This document shows, piece after piece, positions 15,316-25,256 of a stretch of DNA of 64,000 nucleotides. The DNA lies in contig JAHHHT010000007.1 of NCBI GenBank assembly GCA_019359235.1, forward strand, positions 62,001 to 126,000. The letters run 5' to 3'. The notes beneath the pieces are model-generated. The model was not told the origin of the DNA, ran no database searches, and was given only the letters and a program-made list of their open reading frames with translations. Both the position numbers and the translations under genes were made by a program. Within the stretch, counting starts at the first letter, position 1, and each line of letters begins with the position of its first letter. This stretch comes from Oscillatoria princeps RMCB-10 (lineage in GTDB: Bacteria > Cyanobacteriota > Cyanobacteriia > Cyanobacteriales > Oscillatoriaceae).

Positions 15316-15411
15316 GCTAACAATCGCAACTGATTGTAAACCAGTGTTTCTGACTGCTGTGTCTTCCATCGGAAGGTACGGCAGTTTTTTAGTTTGAGTG
15401 TCTCCCGTTTT

Positions 15412-15582
15412 TGGGACAGGCGGGACGCCTGTCCTACGCCGTTTTTGGGACAGGTTGTCCGCCGGCGCACACCCCCCACCGGCACTTCGCCACTTATTAT
15501 TGTGGCCCGCGATAGAAGCGTAAGGCAAATTTCAGGTATGTTTGTTCGTGCCGGTGGCAACATCGATTGCCTTGGTGTCCAC
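15412..15582 (+). repeat. GGGACAGGCG palindrome and composite element, copy D
   Basis: A GGGACAGGCGGGACGCCTGTCC palindrome (15412-15441) and GCGCACACCCCCCACCGGCAC precede an 82-bp element core at 15501-15582. The order of parts is the same as at copy A. Confidence 0.85.
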
Positions 15583-15603
15583 TGTCGAGCGCCAGGGAGA
15601 CAA

Positions 15604-15700
15604 GCCCAACTACGAACCTTTGGGCTAAAGCCCAACTACAAACCTTTGGGCTAAAGCCCAACTACAAACCTTTGGGCTAAAGCCCAACTACAAACCTTTG
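15604..15700. repeat. 26-bp tandem repeat of a TTGGGCTAAAGCCCAA hairpin
   Basis: About 3.7 copies of a 26-bp unit containing the perfect palindrome TTGGGCTAAAGCCCAA plus CTACAAACC. No coding frame is preserved. The wider gap 15316-15985 holds only repeats. Confidence 0.9.
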
Positions 15701-15763
15701 GCGCTATTATTAAAGTACAGATTGGCAATCAGCCCAGCTTAATCGGCTTGGCTCAAATGAGAC

Positions 15764-15790
15764 AGCCCCCTAGTGTTGAGCTTGGGGGCT
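15764..15790. terminator. Stem-loop AGCCCCC..GGGGGCT
   Basis: A 7-bp GC stem with a 13-nt loop followed by TCTCGTTT. It resembles a factor-independent terminator, although the nearest upstream gene on the plus strand ends 450 bp away. Confidence 0.45.
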
Positions 15791-15985
15791 TCTCGTTTGC
15801 CTCTTCCCCCACTCACTCCTCTTGCTAAACTCAAAATAAGGCGTTGCACAGTAGAAGGATGATTGAAATTTTTTCCACTCTTATCCTTATCCTTTCTTAC
15901 TCCCCCTCCCCGCGTGCGGGGAGGGGGCTGGGGGGTGGGGTTCATCCGGTAACTTTGCAACGCCCAAAATAAAGCAGGAGGCATC

Positions 15986-18922
15986 ATGGGCAATCTACTC
16001 CTTATCGAATCCCCCGGCAAAATCAAAAAGCTCAGCCAAATCCTGGGCACCGGCTGGACAGTCAAAGCCAGCATCGGTCACATCCGCGAGCTAGCAAATG
16101 ATGGCGAAGACGCTCTCGGCTTCGACCTGCAAGGCGATCGCGTTCACTGCCGGTACGAACCCAGAGGCGATCGCGGCAGGAAGGTACTCGCAGAACTGCG
16201 CCAAGCCGTCAAGCAAGCAACAGAAGTCTACATCGCCACCGACCCCGACCGCGAGGGCGAAACCATTGGCTGGCACCTCGCCCAAGAGTTGCGCCTGCAG
16301 CAACCCAAGCGCGTCACCTATACCGAAATTACCAAACCGGCAGTTACCGCCGCAATCGCCCATCCCAGAACCCTCGACGCCAACCTAATAGCAGCCGGTC
16401 GCGCTCGCGATTGCCTCGACAAACTTGTCGGCTACAAAGGCAGCAAACATGTGGTTTGGGCGCTGAAAAATGGCGCGAAATCAATGGGGCGAGTCCAGAG
16501 CGCCACCCTGCACCTGATTTGCCTGCGCGAGAGAGAAATTCAATCCTTTAAACCCCAAGATTACTGGAGCGTTTGGGTTGACTACGCAGAAGGCTTTCGC
16601 GCACTCTACCGGGGGAGTTTGAGCGAAACAGAAAATCCCACCGGCACTCAAGATGACGCCGCTGAATCTGCCGAAACCTCCAAACCAGAATCCGAGCGCG
16701 TTTTGAGCCAAGCAGAAGCCGACCGGCTCGTGGAAATCGCCCGCACCCACCCCCACCAAGTCGTCAAAGTCGAAAGCAAAATTGCCACCTCTCCCCCACC
16801 GGCACCCTTCATCACCTCCACCCTCCAGCAAGCTGCCGGTGCCAAATTGCGCTTCTCTCCAGAAACCACCATGAAAGTCGCCCAATCTCTTTACGAGGCG
16901 GGTCACATTACCTACATGCGCACAGATTCCGTAGCGCTTTCCGAGCAATTTTGCGCCGCTGTCCGCAAATACCTGCAACAGAACGACCCCACCAATCTTC
17001 CCAACACGCAAACAAGACATCGCTCCAGTCACAGCGCACAGGAAGCCCACGAAGCTATTCGCCCCACCGATGTCTTCCAAACTCCCCAGAAATTATCCCT
17101 GCAATTAACCTCTGACGAAGCCAAACTCTATGACTTGATTTGGCGGAGAGCCGTCGCCTCGCAGTGCTGTCCCGCTCAGCTGGGGAAAACCCGCATCATC
17201 ACCCAGTCTGGCTCAGTCTTTTGGGAAGCGAGAGGGCAAGTTCTCCTGTTTCCAGGCTACACTATTTATTGGAATAATATCAGCGGGGATTCCCAACTCC
17301 CCACCGTGCGACAGGGGCAGACGCTGAAACTCAAGAAAGCCGGTGCTGACAAGAAACAAACCCAGCCGCCGCCGCGCTATACCGAGCCAAAACTCGTGCA
17401 GCTGATGGAGCGCAAAGGCATAGGCCGGCCCAGCACTTATTCTCCCACAATCAAAACCCTTAAAGAGCGGGAATATGTGCAACTGTCGAAAAGCATATTG
17501 CAGCCAACTCCACTCGGCATGGAGCTGGATGCTGTTTTAGATCGCGTGCTTCCAGACTTAATCCAAGCCGATTTTACCGCACAAATGGAGCAGCAATTGG
17601 ATGCCATAGCTGCCGGCAAGCTCGACTGGGAGCGCTATTTAACCGGCTGGAACCGGGACTATTTCTCGCCGGCAATCGCCCGCGCTGTTGCGGAAATTAG
17701 AAAAGGCGTGCCGGTCAGTTCCTTTGCGACTCAAGACACTGGAAGCTTTGCCAAAAAGAAAAAGAGCGAGCCGGTGAATCCCTTTGCGATCGATGACAGT
17801 GCGAGATTAGCCGAGATGAAAAAGAATCTGCCGGTGAATCCCTTTGCGAGCGAAGACAGCGGAACCGCGACCAAAACGAAAAAGAGAAAGCCGGCGAGTT
17901 CCTCTCGGAGTAAAAGCGATGGAACCCCTGCCAAAACCAAAAAGAGAAAGCCGGCGAGTTCCTCTCCCAGTCAGGGGAATAGCACCCCACCGGCACAGCC
18001 GGCAGGAGTCCAATGTCCCAACTGCGGACATGCGATGACAAAGGTTTTCTCCAAGTCAGAGAAAATGAAAGCCGACCACTTCCTCAGCTGCGATAAGAGG
18101 CAAAATGGGTGTGGGGCGGTGATGTTCTTAAATGTAAAAACCGGCAGCTACGAACTCCCCTATTCTCAGCGCACGCAGACACCCAAACCCGACTCACCGG
18201 CATCACCGGCATCAGAGTATCCCTGTCCGCTGTGCGGCACCCCTCTGGAGCGCTACGAGTACACTAGGGAGGGGCAAACTAAAGTAATGTGGCGCTGTTC
18301 AAACCCAGAAACTAAGCAAACGAGCTGCCAAGAAGTGGCGTTTTTTGAGAGCAGTCGGGGTGGGTGGTGGTCGCCTAAATTTGGGGAGTTATCTCTGGCA
18401 AAGCCGGTGAATTCCTTTGCGAGCGAAGACAGTGAAACCGCTGTCAAAACGAAAAAGAGGAAGTCGGCGAGTTCCTCTCCCAGTCAGGGGAATGGCACCC
18501 CACCGGCACAGCCGGCAGGAGTCCAATGTCCCAACTGCGGACATGCGATGACAAAGGTTTTCTCCAAGTCAGAGAAAATGAAAGCCGACCACTTCCTCAG
18601 CTGCGATAAGAGGCAAAATGGGTGTGGGGCGGTGATGTTCTTAAATGTAAAAACCGGCAGCTACGAACTCCCCTATTCTCAGCGCACGCAGACACCCAAA
18701 CCCGACTCACCGGCATCACCGGCATCAGAGTATCCCTGTCCGCTGTGCGGCACCCCTCTGGAGCGCTACGAGTACACTAAGGAGGGGCAAACTAAAGTAA
18801 TGTGGCGCTGTTCCAACCCCGAAACTAAGCGGACTAGCTGCCAAGAAGTGGCGTTTTTTGAGAGCCGACGGGGTGGGTGGTGGTCGCCTAAATTTGGGGA
18901 GCTATCTCCCCCCAAACCGTAA
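15986..18922 (+). CDS. topA: Type IA DNA topoisomerase with duplicated C-terminal zinc domains
   Basis: A 978-residue enzyme that relaxes negative supercoils. The Toprim domain has IESPGKIKK and TDPDREGE, and the active-site Tyr is in GHITYMRTDSVALS. After residue 570 a linker of about five 20-residue units (PVNPFA..DDS..KKK, PASSS..KTKKRK) leads to a Cys-rich domain (CPNCGHAM, CDKRQNGC, CPLCGTPLE, CSNPETKQTSC). That domain is then repeated almost identically. The unit period is 513 bp (compare 17961 with 18474). AAAGCAGGAGG lies just upstream of ATG 15986. The sequence resembles the auxiliary cyanobacterial topoisomerase IA rather than the classic one, so it may not be the only topA. Confidence 0.9.
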   Translation: MGNLLLIESPGKIKKLSQILGTGWTVKASIGHIRELANDGEDALGFDLQGDRVHCRYEPRGDRGRKVLAELRQAVKQATEVYIATDPDREGETIGWHLAQELRLQQPKRVTYTEITKPAVTAAIAHPRTLDANLIAAGRARDCLDKLVGYKGSKHVVWALKNGAKSMGRVQSATLHLICLREREIQSFKPQDYWSVWVDYAEGFRALYRGSLSETENPTGTQDDAAESAETSKPESERVLSQAEADRLVEIARTHPHQVVKVESKIATSPPPAPFITSTLQQAAGAKLRFSPETTMKVAQSLYEAGHITYMRTDSVALSEQFCAAVRKYLQQNDPTNLPNTQTRHRSSHSAQEAHEAIRPTDVFQTPQKLSLQLTSDEAKLYDLIWRRAVASQCCPAQLGKTRIITQSGSVFWEARGQVLLFPGYTIYWNNISGDSQLPTVRQGQTLKLKKAGADKKQTQPPPRYTEPKLVQLMERKGIGRPSTYSPTIKTLKEREYVQLSKSILQPTPLGMELDAVLDRVLPDLIQADFTAQMEQQLDAIAAGKLDWERYLTGWNRDYFSPAIARAVAEIRKGVPVSSFATQDTGSFAKKKKSEPVNPFAIDDSARLAEMKKNLPVNPFASEDSGTATKTKKRKPASSSRSKSDGTPAKTKKRKPASSSPSQGNSTPPAQPAGVQCPNCGHAMTKVFSKSEKMKADHFLSCDKRQNGCGAVMFLNVKTGSYELPYSQRTQTPKPDSPASPASEYPCPLCGTPLERYEYTREGQTKVMWRCSNPETKQTSCQEVAFFESSRGGWWSPKFGELSLAKPVNSFASEDSETAVKTKKRKSASSSPSQGNGTPPAQPAGVQCPNCGHAMTKVFSKSEKMKADHFLSCDKRQNGCGAVMFLNVKTGSYELPYSQRTQTPKPDSPASPASEYPCPLCGTPLERYEYTKEGQTKVMWRCSNPETKRTSCQEVAFFESRRGGWWSPKFGELSPPKP

Positions 18923-19110
18923 CCGCAATTTGGGATTGCCGGTGGGTGAAACCGGCACCCAACCCCAGCCCCTTATCCCCAGAGGGGGCCCCACCTTCCC
19001 CGCTAGTAACTCGTAGGGTGCGTTCCCTAAGAGGGAACGCACCCTACCCCCGGCTATCTGTGCGCAAACCGTAACCGCGATTTGGGATTGCCGGTGGGTG
19101 AACCCCACCC
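18914..19110. repeat. Duplicated topA 3' flank plus palindromes
   Basis: About 38 bp covering the topA stop region (AAACCGTAACCGCAATTTGG..) recurs at 19066. Between the copies lie a GC palindrome (18955-19012) and a perfect inverted repeat, GTAGGGTGCGTTCCC..GGGAACGCACCCTAC (19013-19047). The rest of the gap to 19294 shows no gene. Confidence 0.75.
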
Positions 19111-19294
19111 CCTGGATGGGGGTCCGGATCGCAAAGAGTTTGCACCATCCTGGGGCGAAGATATCTGAGGATCGGAAGCAGGTATATTGCCATTAGTGCT
19201 ATTATATTTCAAAGGATGATTCGCTGTCAATACCCGATGCTGCGGGTGCGACGCTCAACTGTCCTTGACATTAGTTCATGCCGGTGAAAATCTC

Positions 19295-20005
19295 ATGTTT
19301 CTTGAAGAACTCAATCAAAAGCTGAACAGTTTACCTGCCAAAAGAGTCAAAATCAACCCGGATACCGTCCTGGGGTCTTATGTAGAGCTGGCTCCGGAAC
19401 GGGTGAAGCTAGAAGATGCGGAAAAGGCAATCAAAGACGTTCTCGTCTCTCCAGACTTTTCTGGCATTACTACCTTACTGCCAGACCTTTTCGAGACAAT
19501 AAAGATTCAGTTGAGGCAGATGCCGGCAGTTAAAGTCAAACACAATCCCCTCTCCCAGTACAATCAAAAGGCTACCCTGGTTTTCACAGAAGACTATGTT
19601 GAGATAGCTGAGGTGCTGGAATTAGTCGAGGGGATGAAGAGCCAATTGGCAGCCATTGAGAGTTTGCTAATAGACGCTTACAGGATGTTGCTCAGCTTGA
19701 AAGAAGCGCGGCTGCCAGAAGGACTCGACAGGAAGTCAGTGGAGCCGGCACCCCCTCTAAAAGGAACTCAAAAAGATGTGGAAATAGCCTTAGAAATTAG
19801 GGCTTCATTTTCCCAATGGATCTCTCAAGAGACAGCCGCTGATTTTCCTCCTAAAATAGTCTCTTACATCCAGGCGCAAAGCAATCAAATTACCTCCGCC
19901 TCTTGGTGGTGCAAAAATCAGCACCGGCTCCCTTTAGCCGCCCTCAGCAAAGTTAACCAAGCTTTGGATAAGGAATTGCTTTCCCACTGGCTGCCACCCA
20001 GCTGA
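19295..20005 (+). CDS. Hypothetical soluble helical protein
   Basis: 236 residues, not recognised. The sequence is rich in Leu, Glu, Lys and Val and predicted mostly helical, without signal peptide or membrane segment. Two similar stretches, LPAKRVKINPDTVLGSYVEL and MPAVKVKHNPLSQ, may mark an internal repeat of a short strand-turn motif. The C-terminal 70 residues (IRASFSQWISQETAADFPPK) form a separate helical region with two adjacent Trp. ATG at 19295 was chosen; a TTG at 19265 would add ten residues. It stands alone between topA and a convergent aldo/keto reductase. Confidence 0.6.
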   Translation: MFLEELNQKLNSLPAKRVKINPDTVLGSYVELAPERVKLEDAEKAIKDVLVSPDFSGITTLLPDLFETIKIQLRQMPAVKVKHNPLSQYNQKATLVFTEDYVEIAEVLELVEGMKSQLAAIESLLIDAYRMLLSLKEARLPEGLDRKSVEPAPPLKGTQKDVEIALEIRASFSQWISQETAADFPPKIVSYIQAQSNQITSASWWCKNQHRLPLAALSKVNQALDKELLSHWLPPS

Positions 20006-20071
20006 ATTCTGAGATTCGCATTATATCATGTCTCTGGTTGATTACCCGTAATATTTCTGAGGGGGCATTGC

Positions 20072-20133
20072 GCCCAATGCCCAATGCCCCATGCCCAATG
20101 CCCAATGCCCAATGCCCAATGCCCAATGCCCAA
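20072..20133. repeat. Heptanucleotide tandem repeat (CCCAATG)n
   Basis: Eight or nine tandem CCCAATG units, one of them CCCCATG, lie between the two convergent genes and end 4 bp from the aldo/keto reductase stop codon. This matches the STRR class of cyanobacterial heptamer repeats. A CCCCATG version is at 55525-55570. Confidence 0.95.
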
Positions 20134-20136
20134 GCG

Positions 20137-21123
<987 letters not shown>

Positions 21124-21185
21124 GGTTTACTGTTCCGTAACGCTATTACTTCCAGCTTAGCTTAAATATGTAGCTGACGCGCACC

Positions 21186-24100
21186 CTACTGCTGGCGCAC
21201 CGGAATGGAAATCGCGAACTCCGCCCCCTGTCCTGGCGCTGAAATGCAAGTCAGCGATCCGCCGTGCCTTTCCACCACAATAGAGTGCGAAATCGCCAGC
21301 CCCAAGCCGGTGCCCTTCCCCACCGGCTTCGTAGTAAAAAAGGGGTCAAAAATCCTCGACCGCACTTCCTCCGCCATCCCCGGGCCGGTGTCAGCAATAG
21401 AAATCACAACAAATTGGGAACTGGGCGTGGGGGATTGGGGGCTGGGCGCTGGTGATTGTTCTTCTCCCCCACACCCTATTGAAGTGCGAATCCGAATAGT
21501 AGAGCACTGACCGCTGGGCGTGGCGTGTTGCTGTTCTTCCCCATCCCCAGTGCCCGATACTCCCATCCCCATTTCCAGGGCGTCAATCGCATTGGCGAGC
21601 AAATTCATAAATACCTGATTCAGCTGACCGGCATAGCACTCAACTAAAGGCAGTTTGCCATATTCTTTAATAACCTGGATGCCGCGACGCTCCGGCTTTC
21701 CCTTCAGGCGGTTTTGCAGAATCAGGAGCGTGCTGTCGATGCCCTCATGAATATCCACCTCTTTCATTTCCGCTTCATCCAGCCGCGAGAACGTGCGCAG
21801 CGAAAGCACAATCTCGCGAATCCGCTCAGCTCCCACCTTCATCGAATCCAGCAGTTTGGGCAAATCCGCCATCATGAACTCTAAATCGATAGCTTCCATT
21901 TCCTCTCGGATTGCCGGTGTGGGGCTGTATTCCATTTGATACAGGTGCACCAGCCGCAGTAAATCTTGCGTGTACTCGCGGGCGTAGGTGAGATTGCCGT
22001 AGATAAAATTAACCGGATTATTGATTTCGTGAGCCACCCCGGCCACCATCTGCCCCAAACTGGAGAGTTTCTCACTCTGAATCAGCTGGGTTTGGGTGAG
22101 TTTTAGCTCCCGCAGGGTAACTTCTAGCTGCTGCGCTTGCGCACGGGCTTCCGCTGCTGCGGCGCGGCTCCCTGCCAGGAGCCGGCTTTGGTTAATTGCC
22201 ACCGTCAGCTGAGCCAAAACAGCTCGCATCAACTCCACTTCACTCTCACTCCAAGGGCGAATTTCACTGTGGTGCCCGCAGCTGACCGCGCCAATTTCAC
22301 CGCTTTGGGTTTGCAGGGGCATTGCCAGCACCGAAGTGAAGCCCAAGCTGAGCAGAAAATGCCGCATTTGTGGGTCGGTAACCTCTGTGACATCATCGCA
22401 GCGGAGAATTTCCAAATTCTGGAACAGATCGGCAAACGGACGCACTTGTTCAAAGGGATAACACCCAGTATAATCAGGAAAAGCTGAGTCTCTCGCTTCG
22501 CAGACGACTTGCGCGTAAGGGGGGTCGGCATCAAAGCGAAACCAGACGAAGTGACAGCGGTCAATCTGCAGCAGGTTGCGGATTTCGCTGACCGCCGCTT
22601 GCAGGATAGTATCCAAGTCAAGCGAGTTGCGAATCTGGCTGGCCAGACGGTACAGCAGGGCTTCCCGCTGCCCCTGCTGCCGCAATTGCGCTTCGGCCCG
22701 CTTGCGCTCCGTGATGTCGGTAGTGATGCCGATCAGCCCCACAATATTGCCTTGCGCGTCTTTGATAGCGTTAGCCCGCATTAAAACCTGTATCCTGCGA
22801 CCGCTCTTTGTGCGCTTTCTAACCTCCCCACTCCAAGAATTGCCACTCATAATTGTCTCAAAAACCTGCCGCCCCACACCCGGGTCGGCAAAGACAGCCG
22901 GGATGCCACCGGCAGCGTTGAATTCCTCGACGGTTTCGTATTCAAACAGCTGGGAAAACGCCCGGTTGTGATAAATGTGGGTGCCGGTATAATCCGCCAT
23001 ACCAATAGCGTCGCTGGAACTTTCCACCGCTTTGCTAATCCGCAGCAGCGCTTCTTCCGAGCGCTTGCGATCAGTGATGTCCCGGTAAACCACTGCCACC
23101 GCAAAAACATTGCCATCCTTATCTTTAATCGGGGAAAAAGTGGCTTCGATGCAGGCAAACTGATCCCCCACCGGCATATTATCCTCGACGGACATCGCCT
23201 GGCGGCTGCTGAAAACTTTTTCCAGTCTGCTAGTATAAATCGGCAGCAAAGCTGGCATAGCTGCCATCACCTGCCGCAAATTCTGCCCGATCAGCCGGTC
23301 GGGCGCTGTCCCTACATGCTCGCAAGCCGCCCGGTTGGCGTACAGATAGTTATAATCTCTGTCCAAAACCGCGATGCAGTCATCTGTCGATTCAAACACC
23401 GCTCGAAACCGCTCCTCACTCTCGCGCAGCGCCGCCTCCGCTCGCACGCGCTGGGTGATGTCGCGCACAATGATCAGCGCTTCATCTTCCCCGCTGGCAA
23501 CAATCCGCGCCTCGTAATCGCGCATCTTTCCCTCCACCGGCAGCTGGTATTCCAGGATTTGCGTCTCCCCGGAAGTGAGCGCCGCACAGATGGCGTCGAG
23601 CGACTGCTGGGCAAACTCTGGCGGAAACACCTGGCGCACATTTTTACCGATCAATTCACTGGCTGGGACTAGGGCGCGAACCCCTTTCGCCTCCATCACG
23701 TCCAGATAGGTGCCATCAGAACTCATGCGCAGCATCAAATCCGGGATGGCTTTCAGAAAAGCTCGATTGCGAGCCTCACTTTTTTGCAGCGCCTCCTGCG
23801 CCCCGATGCGCTCGCCAATTTCCCGCTGCAGCCGCTCAAAAGCTTTCTTCAATTGGGCGGTGCGCTGCTCAACTCGCAGTTCCAACTCTTGATTCATTTT
23901 GAGCAGGGCTTCTTCGCTGTGGCGCAGCTGCTCCTCAACCCGCCGGCGCTCGCTGACTTCCCGGCGCAGCTTAGCGAGCGCCACCGCCATATCAGCGCGG
24001 CTCGCTTCGTCCGCAAGCAATAGCTGTTCGATCTCTTCTTCGATGGAGCGATCGCAAGGGCGCACCCAAAACTCGTCGCACTCATCCCCATTGGCAATGA

Positions 24101-24728
24101 AGGCGGTTTGCGTAGCCCAGCAGTTCATCTGGAACAGCTTGGAACACAGTCCCGCCAGTTTACCGGCAATCAGCCCGCTTCCCCAGCACACGCCCAGGGC
24201 TTTTTGGTAGCGCCCCTCCCAGCTGTCGCTGATCCGGAAGTGGGCTTCCTGGCGCTGCCGGTCGAGCTCGACGAGCTGCCAATTCCCCCAGCCCCCCACA
24301 CTGGCAACCTTGGCGAGGGCGGCGAATCCCACTTGGAAATCCTCAAACTGGGAAATCACCTGCCAATCTTTCTCAACGCTCTTGCGCCCTTCGCTCTGGA
24401 GCGCCAAACCAAACCGCTTGGTGCCCACCATCGCCTGCACGCCGGCCATTATACTCGCTATCGTGGTATCCAGCCACATCATGGTCATCGGAGCGCTCTC
24501 GATGGTGCAAGTCCCCCGCTCCAGATTCCATTCCAGCTTAACACCGGCAATCTGGATCTGGAAACTGCTGCCACCTGCTGCCGGCACCCCCTGCGATTCC
24601 TGCGCCACCGCCAGAGAGGGAGCCGGTGCTAAGGCTTGCAGTTGATGAACCTGCTGGCGCAGCTGTCCCAACTCTTCAATCAGCTGCTGTTTGGTTTTTT
24701 CACTATTTTTCACTTGGCTCTCCGGCAT
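21186..24728 (-). CDS. Multi-sensor histidine kinase (V4R-PAS-PAS-PAS-GAF-HisKA-HATPase)
   Basis: 1180 residues from ATG 24728 (GGAG lies 11 nt upstream; a GTG at 24779 would add 17). In order: a short coiled coil, a V4R-like domain (GWGNWQLVEL, CWGSGLIAGKLAGL, NGDECDEFWV), a second coiled coil, three PAS domains, a GAF domain (RCHFVWFRFD), then the HisKA phosphoacceptor His in GVAHEINNPVNF. The ATPase has the N box (NQVFMNLLANAIDAL), G1 (DTGPGM) and G2 (GKGTGLGLA). No transmembrane segment and no receiver domain are seen, so it is a soluble sensor with its response regulator elsewhere. A Ser/Pro/Gln-rich insert lies between the N and G1 boxes. Confidence 0.92.
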   Translation of the reverse strand: MPESQVKNSEKTKQQLIEELGQLRQQVHQLQALAPAPSLAVAQESQGVPAAGGSSFQIQIAGVKLEWNLERGTCTIESAPMTMMWLDTTIASIMAGVQAMVGTKRFGLALQSEGRKSVEKDWQVISQFEDFQVGFAALAKVASVGGWGNWQLVELDRQRQEAHFRISDSWEGRYQKALGVCWGSGLIAGKLAGLCSKLFQMNCWATQTAFIANGDECDEFWVRPCDRSIEEEIEQLLLADEASRADMAVALAKLRREVSERRRVEEQLRHSEEALLKMNQELELRVEQRTAQLKKAFERLQREIGERIGAQEALQKSEARNRAFLKAIPDLMLRMSSDGTYLDVMEAKGVRALVPASELIGKNVRQVFPPEFAQQSLDAICAALTSGETQILEYQLPVEGKMRDYEARIVASGEDEALIIVRDITQRVRAEAALRESEERFRAVFESTDDCIAVLDRDYNYLYANRAACEHVGTAPDRLIGQNLRQVMAAMPALLPIYTSRLEKVFSSRQAMSVEDNMPVGDQFACIEATFSPIKDKDGNVFAVAVVYRDITDRKRSEEALLRISKAVESSSDAIGMADYTGTHIYHNRAFSQLFEYETVEEFNAAGGIPAVFADPGVGRQVFETIMSGNSWSGEVRKRTKSGRRIQVLMRANAIKDAQGNIVGLIGITTDITERKRAEAQLRQQGQREALLYRLASQIRNSLDLDTILQAAVSEIRNLLQIDRCHFVWFRFDADPPYAQVVCEARDSAFPDYTGCYPFEQVRPFADLFQNLEILRCDDVTEVTDPQMRHFLLSLGFTSVLAMPLQTQSGEIGAVSCGHHSEIRPWSESEVELMRAVLAQLTVAINQSRLLAGSRAAAAEARAQAQQLEVTLRELKLTQTQLIQSEKLSSLGQMVAGVAHEINNPVNFIYGNLTYAREYTQDLLRLVHLYQMEYSPTPAIREEMEAIDLEFMMADLPKLLDSMKVGAERIREIVLSLRTFSRLDEAEMKEVDIHEGIDSTLLILQNRLKGKPERRGIQVIKEYGKLPLVECYAGQLNQVFMNLLANAIDALEMGMGVSGTGDGEEQQHATPSGQCSTIRIRTSIGCGGEEQSPAPSPQSPTPSSQFVVISIADTGPGMAEEVRSRIFDPFFTTKPVGKGTGLGLAISHSIVVERHGGSLTCISAPGQGAEFAISIPVRQQ

Positions 24729-25018
24729 AAGCACAATTGCTCCACAGGCATACAGTCCGCTCTCCTCGTATTTTTGCACTTTCCAGCCAGCTGTTTGATT
24801 TTTTTGTGGGACTTTTAACGCTCTTCCAGCTTCAGGTTTAATAGTTTAATAGCGCATCTTTCTTAGGATGTATGCGGGTATTATTAAAAAAAGTTAAAGA
24901 GAAGATATCCGACCCCTTAGAGGTGCCGGTGGGCCGTTTGTAGTTGGGCTAAGGCCCCACCGCCCGCCCCACAGCAACTGCGCGCCCCGGAATCTCCGCA
25001 CCCATGCTGCCACAAATC
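24729..25018. other. Intergenic region without supported gene
   Basis: Divergent spacer between the histidine kinase and cruP. It contains a short GTTGGGCTAAGGCCCCAC partial palindrome and GCGCC-rich sequence, but no convincing promoter or reading frame. Confidence 0.5.
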
Positions 25019-25108
25019 CAGGACTTGCGCAAACCCTCTATCTGTAGGGTGGGTTAGCGCTAGCGTAACCGGCACCACACCACATTAAGTGTCGCTGCGT
25101 AAGTCCTG
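25019..25108. mobile_element. 90-bp MITE with AGGACTT ends
   Basis: Terminal inverted repeats CAGGACTTGCGCA (25019-25031) and TGCGTAAGTCCTG (25096-25108) match except for one base. The four bases AATC occur on both flanks (25015-25018 and 25109-25112) as a possible target duplication. The inside has a GTAGGGTGGGTTAGCGCTAG palindrome and no coding frame. Confidence 0.7.
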
Positions 25109-25256
25109 AATCATTTCAACGAACCTGAAAAGAGGCTCCCTGCGGAAACTGGGGCCTGCCGGCACCCCCCCGGCACTTCGCGCCACGGGCGGAAGCGCAT
25201 CGCATCCCCAACTCCTCTACTTTAGGATAAAATGAAGCGTCTATCCACCAACAGCC

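Noticed and set aside
18913-19294. A small gene after topA
   Set aside because: The stretch is made of a duplicated topA flank and palindromes, without a usable reading frame.
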